From: Flaveria trinervia
Lineage: Eukaryota > Streptophyta > Magnoliopsida > Asterales > Asteraceae
DNA: 64,000 bases
Assembly: GCA_025506515.1 (NCBI GenBank)
Contig: CM046458.1
Coordinates: 43,984,574 to 44,048,573, forward strand
Direction of reading: 5' to 3'
Each line of letters starts with the position of its first letter. Position 1 is the first letter of the stretch. Under the pieces are notes generated by a model. The model did not search any database, had not been told where the DNA came from, and saw only the letters and a list, made by a program, of their open reading frames with translations. This document shows, in pieces, positions 54,171 through 64,000 of this stretch. The position numbers and the translations under genes were made by a program.

Positions 54171-55630
54171 TGGCAAATCATGATGAAGCCAAGGTATTTA
54201 AACATCTCTGTACCCCTGAATGCATTGCTAAAGTTAACAGATACATGTCCTACAACTTAGAAATAAGATCTAATCTTGAGTCCTTAAACATCTTAAAAGC
54301 TAATTTTAGTAAGACTAAAAGTGAATATAAACTAAATATAGAGGACTTAGAGAACCATTTCAGTTCTAAAACATGAGCATACAAATTATAGGACACAGAT
54401 CAAGGATCTCATAAGTAAGATGACTAAGTGCTAGGCTAAGCTTGTGATCAGCACAGCCAGGGCAGAAAAGTGTGTTCTTGAAGAAGATACCTTCAAGAAC
54501 ATGATATCCTCATCCCTGTACAACAAGGTGTGGTATCAAAATAAACAGGGACTGGGATCTAATGAGATAGCTCCTCCACACACAATCTTGTTTGTAAGAT
54601 CACCCAGGTGTGGAACTTGTGAAGATGAGCTTCCTCTCATACATCCCTTGAGTAAAGAGGATGAAGAAGTGATAGTGAAGAATTCCGCTAAGAAGAGTGA
54701 AGAGGAGGATTCTAAGAAGGGCCACTATCCTTCGGAGGAGAAGAAGAAGACTGTGATGACCCAATCTATGAGAAAGAAATTGATCAAAAAGAGAAAGAGA
54801 AAAGCTAGGATGGCTCAAGAGATCAAGGATACTTTTGACTCTAAGCAAAAACAAGTTTTTATCTATGCAGGGTTTGAAGTAGTGAAGACTAAAGACATCA
54901 ACCTAAACTCTACTGTCATGAGTTTTGGTTCATGTTCAAATCATCTCAGCACCAAGAAGAAAGCTGATCTGTTGTGTACCACTGCTACACAACCTGGACC
55001 ATCAACCTCCAAGGACAGTTCTCAGCCCAATAGGATTGTCTCAGCATCTACAAAGATGAAGGTGGAGAAGGATGTGATCAACATCAATCTTGTTCTCAGT
55101 AGAAGCCTCTTGGGAAGAAGAAAAGAGAATGTGTCATGTGTGACAATACTTCTCATCATGCTAAGGATTGTCCATACAATCCAAGAGGTACTTTTCATAT
55201 GACCAGGAAAAATACTTCCAAGATTTCCAAGAAGATTCCAACTTCAGAAGGAAAATCTATTTCCTTCGAAAGCTCCAAAATGAAGAAGAAGGCAAGTGGA
55301 AAATTGCCTTCGGAAGAAAGGAATACTTCTAAAGCATTAAAGTCTGTTGTAGTGTTTGTAAAATCTTCCGAAGTCCAGTCATCAAAACTTTCAAAGTCTC
55401 AAAAGCTTCCAAAATGGTGAAGGTCAAGTCCAAACTTCCAAAGGTGGTGTGGAAGTCGAAGAAAGACCAAGAGACTGAAAGTTGTCCATAAACAACAACT
55501 CAAGATCATCAAAACACAACTATAGGATCTATTACTATTGCATTACCTTCTACTTCTTTTACTGAGCCCAAGACAAGTAAGGCTTGGGTTTCCAAATGTA
55601 ACTAATCATTTTCTTTGTGTAAGAATAGCT
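54170..55630 (+). pseudogene. gag C-terminal extension with intact second knuckle, element I
   Basis: A coiled-coil-like stretch (54200-54375) is followed by the 252-codon frame 54444-55202. That frame contains R-C-G-T-C-E-D-E-L and a very Lys/Glu-rich middle. A frame switch leads to the second knuckle at 55130-55171, an intact C-x2-C-x4-H-x4-C. The tail (55200-55430) is Lys/Ser-rich and its DNA repeats the CTTCCGAAG word of the LTR. Confidence 0.65.
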
Positions 55631-55639
55631 CAAGACAAA

Positions 55640-56060
55640 AAAGAGTGTCTGGATCATTGACAGTTGTTGTTCCAGGCACATGATAGGCAATAGGTCACTA
55701 CTCCAGAACTTTGAAAGGATTAATGGAAGACCAGTTGCTTTTGGTGGAGATGAAGGTGGTTATATTTCTAGAAGGGGCAAGGTCATAAATGGTAAGCTCA
55801 GCATTGAAAAGGTAAACTTTGTCAAGGAGCTTGGGTACAATCTTTTGAGTGTATCCCAATTTTGTGATTAGAGTCATAACATGATCTTTAGTGAGGTGGA
55901 TTGTTCTCAAGGCTGGGGTGGTCATTCCTCATGAGCGTATTCTGCTTAGAGCCCCCAGGAAAGGGAACATGTACAAGATGGATTTGCAAGAGACATCTCC
56001 GTCTTGAGAAGTCTCATGCTTTCTATCTAAAGCCAAAGTGATGAGTCTTTCCTATGGCTT
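55640..56060 (+). pseudogene. protease, element I
   Basis: W-I-I-D-S-C-C-S-R-H-M-I-G at 55650-55688. The catalytic Asp-Ser is kept but the essential Gly is Cys. The open frame 55680-55871 continues with G-G-Y-I-S and Y-N-L-L-S-V-S-Q-F-C-D, then stops. Confidence 0.75.
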
Positions 56061-56800
56061 AAAAGAATGTGCCATGTAAACTTTAAGAACATGAATAAAC
56101 TGATTAAGAATGATTTGGTAACTAGATTGCCAAAGAAAGAGTTTACAAGTGATGATCATTGTGTTGCATGCCAGAATAAGAAGCACCATATGGTATCTCA
56201 TAAGCATAAGGAAAGAAACTCCATCACTACACCCCAACACTTGTTACATATGGATCTCTTTGGCCCCACCAGAGTAATGAGTCTAGGAAGGACATCTTAT
56301 TGTTTGGTGATCACAGATGACGTTACAAGATTCACTTGGGTTTTTTTCCTTAGAACTAAAGATAAGACCTTTGAGATTCAATATGATCACAAGGTCAAAA
56401 ATTAAGAATCAATATGATCACAAGGTCAAAATCATAAGATGTGATCAAGGAATCAAATTTAAGAACCAAATACTTGATACATTTTGTGATGAAAAGGGTA
56501 TTAGAAGACAATACAGTGCTCCCAGGACTCCTCAGCAAAATGGTGTTGCTGAGAGGAGAAACAAACAACTGATTGAAGCTGCAAGAACCATCTTTTCTGA
56601 CTCTAAGCTGCCCATCACCTTCTGGGTAGAGGTAGTCGACACTACCTGCTATGTGTAGAACATAGTTTTAGTGGTTAAGACTCATGGCAAGACTCCTTAT
56701 GAACTTTAGCACAAGAGGAAACCCTTCACTGGTTTCTCAGGTCATTTGGATGTGTTTGCACCATCTTGAATACCAAAGATCAAGTAGCCAAATTCGCTTA
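56061..56800 (+). pseudogene. integrase, element I
   Basis: C-H-V-N-F-K-N-M-N-K-L leads into C-V-A-C-Q-N-K-K, then H-M-D-L-F-G-P (about 56247), R-C-D-Q-G-I-K-F-K-N (about 56438) and Q-Q-N-G-V-A-E-R-R (about 56537). The DDE residues are kept. A small direct duplication (CAATATGATCACAAGGTCAA at about 56379 and 56411) with a stop between splits the core. Confidence 0.8.
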
Positions 56801-57443
56801 GAAATTAGATGATGGACAATTTATTGGATACTCTTCCCAAGCTAACGCTTATAGAGTATACAATCTTAGAACTAGAATTGTTGAGGAGTCAGTCAATGTT
56901 ACATTCAATGAAGACACACCCTGTGTGGTTGGTTTTGGTCCTGATTGGTTGTTTGATCTTGATTTAGTTACTAACTGGTTTAACAAATCTTGTGAGACTA
57001 TTTTAGGATATGTAGAAATCATACCTATAGCTGATCCTGGCCCAAGATTTGAGCTAAGAAGACCTTCAAATAACACATCTTCAGCTCCAGTTGTAACTAC
57101 CTCTGCAAATGAAGTTTCTATCAACACCACAATGACAAATTCAGCTCATTCATCTGGGATGCCTTCAAATTCCAGCTCAAAGGCTCCACAACCTCATAAA
57201 GACACTTCAAATGCAGAAGAAAATGATGGAGGTGGTGATAGTGATCAAGAATTTCTTGATGCTTACAACCACTCCATAGATGACAACATCATTGATGTCA
57301 CACACTCATTGGATCAAGTCTCCCTAAATTTCTCTAATTTAGATCTCTCTCAGCAACTTGCTATGATCCCTCAGCTAAGGATCCACAAGTCTGATACCAC
57401 TACAAATATCATTGGAGATGTTGACACATGGATAAGAACAAGA
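56801..57443 (+). pseudogene. integrase C-terminus and linker, element I, cut by D
   Basis: The frame from 56925 is open through a Ser/Thr/Asn-rich and acidic linker (A-E-E-N-D-G-G-G-D-S-D-Q-E) to I-G-D-V-D-T-W-I-R-T-R at 57443, where LTR D begins. The open frame continues into the LTR, giving a meaningless chimeric tail. Confidence 0.75.
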
Positions 57444-58044
57444 TGTAACACCCAGATATTTTCTTTGAAGCCGACGAAAGAAGAAAAAGAAATAAAGTCC
57501 AAAGTCAGGGGACCAAATTTACCAAAACGGGAGAAAGATTGTAGGAGTAGAGGAATAAGAGGGAAGGGTAGCCCATACCCACCCAACACTTGCAAAAATT
57601 CTACCCAAAGAGAGGAGAGAAGGAGAAAAGGGATAAAAAGGGGAGAAAAAGCTTGGTTCGAGTGGATACGAGCTTGAAAATCAAAGTACAGTGGGTCTAA
57701 TCGAAGCTCTACTCGATCGTTTTTCTTGTGTGAGTTCTAGGACCCCTCTTTTAGCCGTTTTCAACTGATTCGGGCTGGAACACATAGTGAAAACCTGTTT
57801 TTGAAATGTGTGTGTTTGACCCGTGCGTATGTGTTTGTGTGTGATGCGAGTAGTGTTTGTTTTCGGGCTTGTGCATGCTTGAATGTGTTGTTATGCATTA
57901 CAAAGGTTTAGGATGGTTGGTTTGGGCTTAGAATGGGTTTGGAAGAGTTTGGAGGTCAAAAATGGCAGATTGGGTTCGGGACGAACTGCTTTCTGCATCA
58001 GCTAGGGCTAAGTGACCGAATGGAGGCCATATGGACAAATGAGG

Positions 58045-58310
58045 TGGTATTTAGGTTCATTCACACGATTGAGGGCCAGTCGCATGGGGAGTCATGCGAC
58101 TGAGGGCCCATTCGCATAAGTGCTCATCCGCATTAGTGTTCATCCGCACAAGGTGTTCATTCGCATTAGTTCCATTCGCCTGGGACTGATCCACATTGAG
58201 TTCATCCGCATTAGGTCCATTCGCATGGATGTTCATTCGCATGGGTGTTCATCCGCATTGGTCCATTCGCATGATGTTTAGTTGCCTAGAGGCCATGCGA
58301 TTGAAGGGTG
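58045..58310 (+). repeat. CATTCGCAT/CATCCGCATT array in LTR D
   Basis: Fifteen or so units such as CATTCGCACAA, CATTCGCATTAG, CATCCGCATTAG and AGTCATGCGACTGAG at 13-25 bp spacing. They resemble the leader array of copia element F (35580-35778). Confidence 0.75.
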
Positions 58311-58841
58311 CCCATACACCCAAGTAGGGCTGGTGTACCCGGGGAAAAAGTAGTTTGTGTACTAACTTTTGGGTGAAAGTGCAGATGTTAGTTTTGACAA
58401 AGAAATTTCCCGTAAGTTCATGTAAGATGATTGTTGGGGCCTTAGAGGTTATGTTAGGCATGATGATGATGCATGATGTTGTATGTTTATGCATGATGTA
58501 TGTTATGTATGTATGTTGATGCCCTATGTGATGATGTTGATTTTGTATGTTGATGTTCCTTATTATTATGTATGATTATTTTCCCTTGGCTTTACGTGGC
58601 ATATTAATGAATGAAATGAAAGTATTATGTAACGTAAAGTGGAAGATAATGAAAAGAGGAACATGATGAATGCATGTATTAACGAATGATAAAAGTAATG
58701 AAAGTCTTGCAAGCCTTGTATGTCGGGACATGCCCCATTGTATGGTGTTAGCCCAACGGTATGCGGGTTCACTACGCCAAGAGGATGCATATCGAGGTCT
58801 TTCTTTGTGATTGACCATTTGTATGGAACCATTGTTGCTTG

Positions 58842-59035
58842 CCTTAGGTACTGTGGCCAGAGGTGTTGTGCATCGTAATGGAATGTCTATGATAGGCTTC
58901 GGCCCAGTACCATGAGACTGAAGGGATAGCGCATGACAATGGTACAACTAAACTTTATCTTAGGTACTGTGGCCAGAGGTGCTGTGCACCGTAATGGAAG
59001 GTCTATAATAGGCTTCGGCACAACACCATGAGACT
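58842..59035 (+). repeat. 117 bp tandem duplication in LTR D
   Basis: CTTAGGTACTGTGGCCAGAG starts at 58842 and again at 58959. The copies share about 80 bp with a few differences (TTGTGCATC / CTGTGCACC). Confidence 0.85.
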
Positions 59036-59542
59036 GAAAGGAAAAGTTCATGGTTTTGAAGGAAAGAAAATATGTAATGATGAACGAATGAATGAAAGTA
59101 AGAATGTATGAATGAATGGAAGTTAATGAACGATGAAGATTATAATGACATCATCTATGTGTACATGTGATGTATGATCACATGAAAGTAAAGAACAGTT
59201 TAATTGAAAGAAAACTATGTTTTACTATAAAACTAGAACTCACTCAGCAACGCTGACTTTTATGTGTTTCTAGTTGGCTGGTGATGATGGCTAAGGATGG
59301 CACGGGGCGACTACTCAGCTCTTTTGGATGGCATCCATTTTTATAATGCTTCTGTGATGTAATGCAACATGTATTTTGTAACTTGATAACGATGTATTAT
59401 TTTGCAAAAGCCTTTATTATGAAATGGAATGTTTTGCTTAAATGTTTCTGCTGTGACATTTTTATGTAATATGATGAAAATATATGTTTTATGTGCAATG
59501 ATTTACCAGCTGTAAGCGTCCCGGGAACGGGGCCTTACAAAT

Positions 59543-59555
59543 TGGTATTAGTGGC
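59543..59555 (+). other. primer-binding site of element D
   Basis: TGGTATTAGTGGC lies 3 bases after the LTR end, a diverged tRNA-Met primer site (TGGTATCAGAGC). Confidence 0.65.
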
Positions 59556-59891
59556 AAAGTTTAAGTGAAAATCGGTAAATTTTCAAAATAAATCTTAACT
59601 TAAACTGAAAATAGGATGGAAAGGGAAGGGATGCCAGTCTGAGTAGCTGCGTGCCATCAGGTATTTTCATAATGTTAACTGGTATTATGTGTGCATGTTA
59701 TGTGGTTTACGTGTTGATTATAGATTTAAATACTGATGTAGTCGTGATAGGTAATGGTTGGGGTATGAAGAGTAAAGTAAGTGGCTAATCACAACTGGCC
59801 ACTGTAATTAGGGACTTACTATACTTGACATAAACTGAGCTGTTCCCTTGAATGACCATGTTGGTGTTTGAATATTTTAGTGTGCGTGTGA
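59556..59891 (+). other. untranslated leader of element D
   Basis: No ORF of note. 59780-59870 is the single-copy counterpart of the fold-back arms in element E (GGGACTTACTAT, ATAAACTGAGCTG). Confidence 0.7.
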
Positions 59892-61142
59892 ATGGCCGGT
59901 GGTAGATCTTCGAAAGCCTCTCGTCGTGGTGGTCGTGATGGGCTTGGTGCTGAGCCGCAACCCAAAAAGGGGAAGACGCAGAGTTGAAAAGGTTGTTCCT
60001 GAAGAACCCGAGACTCCTCATCCGGAGGGTGGCGATGAGAGCGCCAACTTGAGAGCCTCAGTAAATGAGACTGTTGTTGAAGAAATTCATTAAATCATGC
60101 AGAGAATCTTACCGTCTGTGGTGACCCAAGTTATCAAGGCTGTACGCAGGGGGGAGGAAAGAGAGGAATAGATCCTTGGGAGGATGGGAGCAACCGAAGC
60201 CTGAAAGGGTTCTCTCTGATGATGATGAAGAGGAACAAGAGGAGCCCGTGCCGGAGGCGGCACGAGGCTGTAACTTGGGGCATGTCAACGATACAAGCCC
60301 CCTAATTTGATGGTAACGACACTGCTACTGCTGCTCACCGGTGGGTGAGGGAAAGGGAAGCTGTTTTAAATATCAGGGAGTGCCGTGAAGACCAAAAGGT
60401 AAAGTTTGCTGCCCACTCTTTCGTGGACTCGGCTCTGTGTTTGTGGGACAATATAGTCCAAGCTAAGGGTAGTCGGGCAATTGGGAAGATGAGATGGTCG
60501 GAGCTGAAGAAGCTGGTGTTTGAGGAGTTTTGTCCTTATAGGGAGATGGATAAGGTTGAGAGAGAGTTCCTGCAACTGGAGGCGAAAACGATGACACATC
60601 AGCAGTACACCACCAAGTTCAATGAGATGGCATGTTTGGTGCCGGATCAAGTGATGCGTTTGTCACGAAAGATTAAAACATACATTCGGGGCTTGCCAGT
60701 GGATATTTGCAGGGACATGATCGCTGCCCGACCAAGCACGTTTAGGTCAGCGGTGGATTTGGCAAGAAGATTGTATGATGAGAGAGCCGTGGTGGTGGTG
60801 ACTAAAGGTAGCAAGAAGGGTGGTGGTGATCGGAACTCAAACGGGAAGAGGTTTGGTTGGGTGATGCCTCGACGGGTAACAAGAAGGCACGGGTGGACAA
60901 CAGCCATTTGGTCGCATCGGGTGTGGATTTGAAGAAGTGCCGTAGGTGTGGAAAAGAGCATAGTGGGGAGTGCAGGCTGGGGTCAAACTTGTGCTTCAAA
61001 TGTGGGAAGGTGGGGCACATGGCAAGGGACTATCGTATGGTCTGGTGCTTTAACTATGGCATAGAAGGCCACGTAAGTAGGGATTGTAAGAAGCCAAGGG
61101 CTGAGGGTTCCGGGGTGAAGAAGACGGGAGGTGAAGGACCGA
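59892..61142 (+). pseudogene. gag of element D with two zinc knuckles
   Basis: ATG at 59892 (MAGGRSSKASRRGGRDG), as in element E. A one-base shift at about 59970 and stops near 60093 and 60170 break the N-terminal part. The frame 60345-60932 gives the Gag body (H-S-F-V-D-S-A-L, M-T-H-Q-Q-Y-T-T-K-F-N-E-M). A shift then leads to 60857-61147 with knuckle 1, C-F-K-C-x4-H-x4-Y (last Cys lost), and knuckle 2, C-F-N-Y-x4-H-x4-C (second Cys is Tyr, as in E). Confidence 0.8.
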
Positions 61143-61143
61143 G

Positions 61144-61680
61144 GTGAGCGCTAGGGAATTCACTATGACACAAGAGGAAGCAAGGACAGACCCTGATGTA
61201 GTGTCCAGTACGTTTCAAGTGAACCAAACTTTAGCTTATGTGTTATTTGATTCTGGTGCCAGTAAAAGTTTTATCTCTACTGCTTTTTGTGCTAAGCTGC
61301 CTCTTAGTAGTAGATGCGTTGATGCGCCCTTTGATGTAGAAACGACCATAGGCAAGTCTACCAGGATTTCTGAGGTGTTAGAGGGTTGTGATGTGGAATT
61401 GGAAGGTCATAGATTTCCTGTGAGACCGTTCGTGATGACATTAGGTGGTATTGATTTGGTTCTTGGGATGGATTGGTTAGCGGACTTCGAGGCGAACATT
61501 GTGTGTCGCAAGAAGATGATTCGGTTGACGGTGCCTAATGGAAATACAATGATGGTTTATGGTGATCGAGTCATGACGATCCCAAAAGTAATTTCGATGG
61601 CGGTGGCGGGAAAGTGTATGGGGCGTGGATGTAGTGCCTACTTGGCTTATGTAAAGGATGTGGACACAACACCACAACTG
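61144..61680 (+). pseudogene. protease, element D
   Basis: First part of the 412-codon frame 61144-62382: V-L-F-D-S-G-A-S-K-S-F-I with an intact D-S-G-A (about 61240-61265), R-P-F-V-M-T-L-G-G and V-L-G-M-D-W-L. Retropepsin-like, and undamaged in sequence. Confidence 0.85.
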
Positions 61681-62560
61681 TCTGAAGTACCGGTTGTGTG
61701 TGACTTCCCAAATATGTTCCCAGAAGACATACCAGGAGTGCCACCTGATAGGGAGATTGGGTTTCAGATTGATCTGATACCGGATGCCCAACCTATTGCC
61801 AATGCATCGTATCGGTTGGCTCCGACGGAGATGACAGAGTTGATGGAGCAGTTGCAACAGCTGCTTGATAAGGGGTTCATTAGGCCGAGTATCTCTCCTT
61901 GGGGTGCTCCTGTACTGTTTGTGAAGAAGAAAGACGGTAGTATGAGGATGTGTATTGACTACCATGAGCTGAACAAGTTGATGGTCAAGAACCGATACCC
62001 CTTACTGAGAATAGATGATTTGTTCGATCAACTCCAAGGTGCCAGTTGGTTTTCAAGAATAGACCTTCGATCGGGCTACCATCAGTTGAAGGTGAAGGAG
62101 CAGGACATCCCTAAAACAGCTTTTCACACGCGTTACGAGTTTCTTGTCATGTCTTTTGGTTTGACTAATGCACCAGCTACTTTTATGGATCTGATGAATA
62201 GACTGTGTCAGTCGATGTTGGACAAATCCATGATTGTGTTTATCGATGATATCCTGATTTATTGGAAGAGTGAGATAGAGCATGCCGGTCACATTCGGGA
62301 GGTTCTGGAGACATTGAGAAAGGAGAAGTTGTATGCCAAATTCTCCAAGTGCGCGTTCTGGTTGCGCGAGGTTCATTTTTGAGGTCATGTGGTGAATCCT
62401 TAGGGGATTATAGTGGACCTAGCAAAGGTGAAGGCGGTGATGCAATGGAAATCTCCAAAGACGCCATCTGAGATTTGTAGTTTCTTAGGTTTGGTGGGCT
62501 ACTACAGATGATTCATCCAAGACTTTTCTAATCTCGCTTCTGCACTAACTAAGTTGACCC
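61681..62560 (+). pseudogene. reverse transcriptase, element D
   Basis: Continuous with the protease until the TGA at 62380. F-V-K-K-K-D-G-S-M-R-M-C-I-D-Y, N-R-Y-P-L-L-R-I-D-D-L-F-D-Q-L, F-L-V-M-S-F-G-L-T-N-A-P-A-T-F and the catalytic V-F-I-D-D-I-L-I-Y (about 62236-62262) are all present. After the stop the connection G-H-V-V-N-P and F-L-G-L-V-G-Y-Y-R continue with further stops. Confidence 0.88.
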
Positions 62561-63010
62561 GGAAAGATGTAAAGTTTGTATGGGGTCCAGCTCAAGAGAA
62601 GGCGTTCGAAGAATTGAAGGTGAGATTGACTCAAGCTCCTATTCTGTCATTACCCGATGGAAGTGAAGATCTGGTGGTTTATTATGATGCTTCCTAAGTG
62701 TGTGTTAATGCAGAGAGGGAAGGTTATAGCCTATGCATCCTGATAGTTGAAGGTTCATGAGGTCAATTATCCTACTCATGACTTGGAGCTCGGAGTCGTG
62801 GTCTGTGAGTTATAGATTTGGAGGCATTATCTGTATGGGACGAAGTGCACCATATTCACTGACCACAAGAACTTGAAGAACTTTTTTGAGCAGAAAGATC
62901 TGAATATGAGGCAGAGGAGATGGTTGGAGCTTATAAAAGATTATGACAGCGATATCCATTACCATCCGGGCAAAGCCAACGTGGTGGCGGATGCCCTTAG
63001 TCGAAAAGGG
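62561..63010 (+). pseudogene. RNase H, element D
   Basis: A-F-E-E-L-K and V-V-Y-Y-D-A-S open it. About 20 residues are lost or shifted at 62690-62730; D-L-E-L-G-V-V-V, T-D-H-K-N-L-K and H-Y-H-P-G-K-A-N-V-V-A-D-A-L-S-R-K close it (frame 62873-63157). Confidence 0.8.
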
Positions 63011-63733
63011 AGGCCTGAGCCGATTCAGGTGAAAGCTTACCAGTTGATCATGAACTCTAATGTGATGAAGCAGGTCAAAGAGTTTCAAGATGAGTCATTG
63101 AAAGAAGATCATCTTAACTCTGAAAGAATGAGAGGTCTGATTACGGAATTGGGTTAAAACACTTTGGGTGTTAGAACCCGGTTTGGGCGAATGTGGGTTC
63201 CTCATTTTAGGGATCTACAAGTGAATGTTATAGATGAAGCTCATAAGACTCGATACTCTATTCATCCCCATGCCACAAAGATGTATCAAGACATGAAGAA
63301 GGATTACTGGTGGCCGGGTATGAAGCGTGATGTGGTGGAGTATGTGAGTAAGTGCCTTACTTGCTTACAAGTGAAGGCTGAGCATCAAAAGCCGTATGGG
63401 AAGATCCAACCTTTGGATATACCGGAATGGAAATGAGAACACATCACCATGGATTTAATTACGAAGCTACAGCGTACCTCGAAAGGGTACGATGCTATAT
63501 GGGTGGTTGTTCACCGCTTGACGAAGAGTGCTCACTTCCAACCGATCTGCGAGACATATTTATCTGAGAGGTTAGTGGATCTTTTCATCAAGGAGATTGT
63601 AACTCATCACGGTGTACCGACGTCTATTGTGTCTGATCGTGACACCCGGTTTACATCTAAATTCTAGAAGAAATTCCATGATGCTATGGGGACGAGGTTG
63701 CACATTAGCACGGCTTATCATCCTTAGACTGAT
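63011..63733 (+). pseudogene. integrase, element D, truncated by element J
   Basis: Zinc domain H-P-H-A-T-K-M-Y, D-Y-W-W-P-G-M-K-R-D, S-K-C-L-T-C (63255-63365). The core has I-T-M-D-L (about 63450) and V-S-D-R-D-T-R-F (about 63637). It then reads T-A-Y-H-P-stop-T-D and is cut at 63733, just before the block with the third catalytic residue. The stop is CAG to TAG. Confidence 0.85.
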
Positions 63734-64000
63734 TATCACACCCCAACCTTGACGGCGGAAACGTCGAGATGTGGAGATTGTTCACAACCACATAACGCTA
63801 TATTTAAATGTAAATATTAAAATTTATAAGTTTCAAAAGGAAATACAAACATAAGTCTCAAACATGAACTAAGTTCAAACATAAATCAAAGCATAACATA
63901 ACATTATATTCATTTAACTAGGTCCACGTCCTAGTTTTATTGCAAGCTTTAAAAGACCACTTTAACCTTGGGGGTTACCTGAAACATAATAAAAATAAAA
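63734..64000. repeat. start of a further LTR element J
   Basis: TATCACACCCCAACC begins exactly where integrase D breaks off. TGTCACACCCC is a common gypsy LTR start, so TA for TG may be a deaminated end (inference). The rest is AT-rich with no coding text; orientation and extent cannot be decided. Confidence 0.45.

Larger units (their letters stand above)
52099..57443 (+). mobile_element. Ty1/copia element I, interrupted by gypsy D
   Basis: 5' LTR, PBS, gag, protease and integrase are in order. The sequence stops at 57443 in the integrase-RT linker, where the LTR of element D starts; RT and RNase H would lie beyond D, outside the window. Frames are long and the stops fewer than in A and F, but the element is still broken. 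Confidence 0.85.
57444..59539 (+). repeat. 5' LTR of element D (2096 bp)
   Basis: TGTAACACCC to GGCCTTACA, followed by the PBS. It contains a purine-rich leader-like run (57600-57650), a CGCAT motif array (58045-58310), ATG-rich simple sequence (58455-58570) and a 117 bp tandem duplication (58842-59035). Confidence 0.85.
57444..63733 (+). mobile_element. Ty3/gypsy element D, same lineage as E
   Basis: 5' LTR 57444-59539, PBS, leader, gag, protease, RT, RNase H and most of integrase. It is inserted in element I (target CAAGA at 57439-57443; the second copy is outside the window) and cut at 63734 by element J. Gag and pol match element E along their length, so it is very likely a chromovirus, though its chromodomain is not in the window. 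It has long open frames and intact RT and protease motifs, and is the youngest-looking large element here. Confidence 0.85.

Noticed and set aside
57444..57677. C-terminal 78 codons of the open frame from I
   Set aside because: Read-through into LTR D, so the tail is chimeric noise.
61477..61965. 162-codon minus ORF
   Set aside because: Antisense shadow of the gypsy protease-RT frame; the plus frame carries all motifs.

Overview
The window is plant nuclear DNA, almost certainly from a eudicot. It is an AT-rich, gene-poor stretch built from decayed LTR retrotransposons nested in one another. The very long extra ORFs behind pol in two Ty1/copia elements, and Ty3/gypsy chromodomain elements with 2 kb LTRs, made me think of Asteraceae, but that is a recollection and no search was run. 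There is no bacterial-style gene organisation. Nearly every ORF is a fragment of gag, protease, integrase (IN), reverse transcriptase (RT) or RNase H (RH) broken by stops and frameshifts.

Layout. 1-9838: copia element A (+; 5' end outside the window) with gag-pol, an internal promoter-like block, a second long ORF, a polypurine tract (PPT) and the 3' LTR. It has split an LTR of family B, whose end lies at 9839-9979. 9980-13017: copia element B (-), with gag, primer-binding site (PBS) and LTR. 13018-14182: piece of a family-E gypsy LTR. 14183-14724: gypsy RT fragment (+). 14725-15591: LTR-like unit. 15926-17690: satellite-like tandem array with inverted ends. 18521-21467: compact non-autonomous copia element C (-) with both LTRs, a PBS and a perfect 5 bp target-site duplication (TSD). 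21473-25461: low-copy-looking DNA with the only plausible host gene, a 133-codon ORF at 24015-24416. 25462-34795: chromodomain gypsy element E (-), with a complete Cassandra TRIM (5S-derived LTRs, perfect TSD) in its gag and a fold-back at its 5' leader. 35001-48393: 13.4 kb copia element F (+), family B, with a near-perfect TSD and a long extra ORF. 48728-51050: copia G (+). 51051-52098: inverted LTR H. 52099-57443: copia I (+), split by gypsy D (57444-63733), which is itself interrupted at 63734 by element J.

The most interesting pattern is regulatory. In elements A and F the segment between pol and the extra ORF carries a TATA box preceded by an array of a short near-palindromic motif, and the same motif array precedes the TATA box in that element's own LTR. 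The motif differs between the families (CAGTAGTT/AACTACTG in A; CAGTCGCACGACTG-like in B and F). This suggests that the extra ORF had its own promoter sharing LTR regulatory input. A related array also lies in the LTR of the unrelated gypsy element D, and other families here carry their own arrays (CTTCCGAAG in G/H/I, TTTCGC in E).

All functional statements are for ancestral, mostly dead elements. Boundaries marked by TSDs, LTR ends, PBS or PPT are firm. Domain limits within broken ORFs are approximate.
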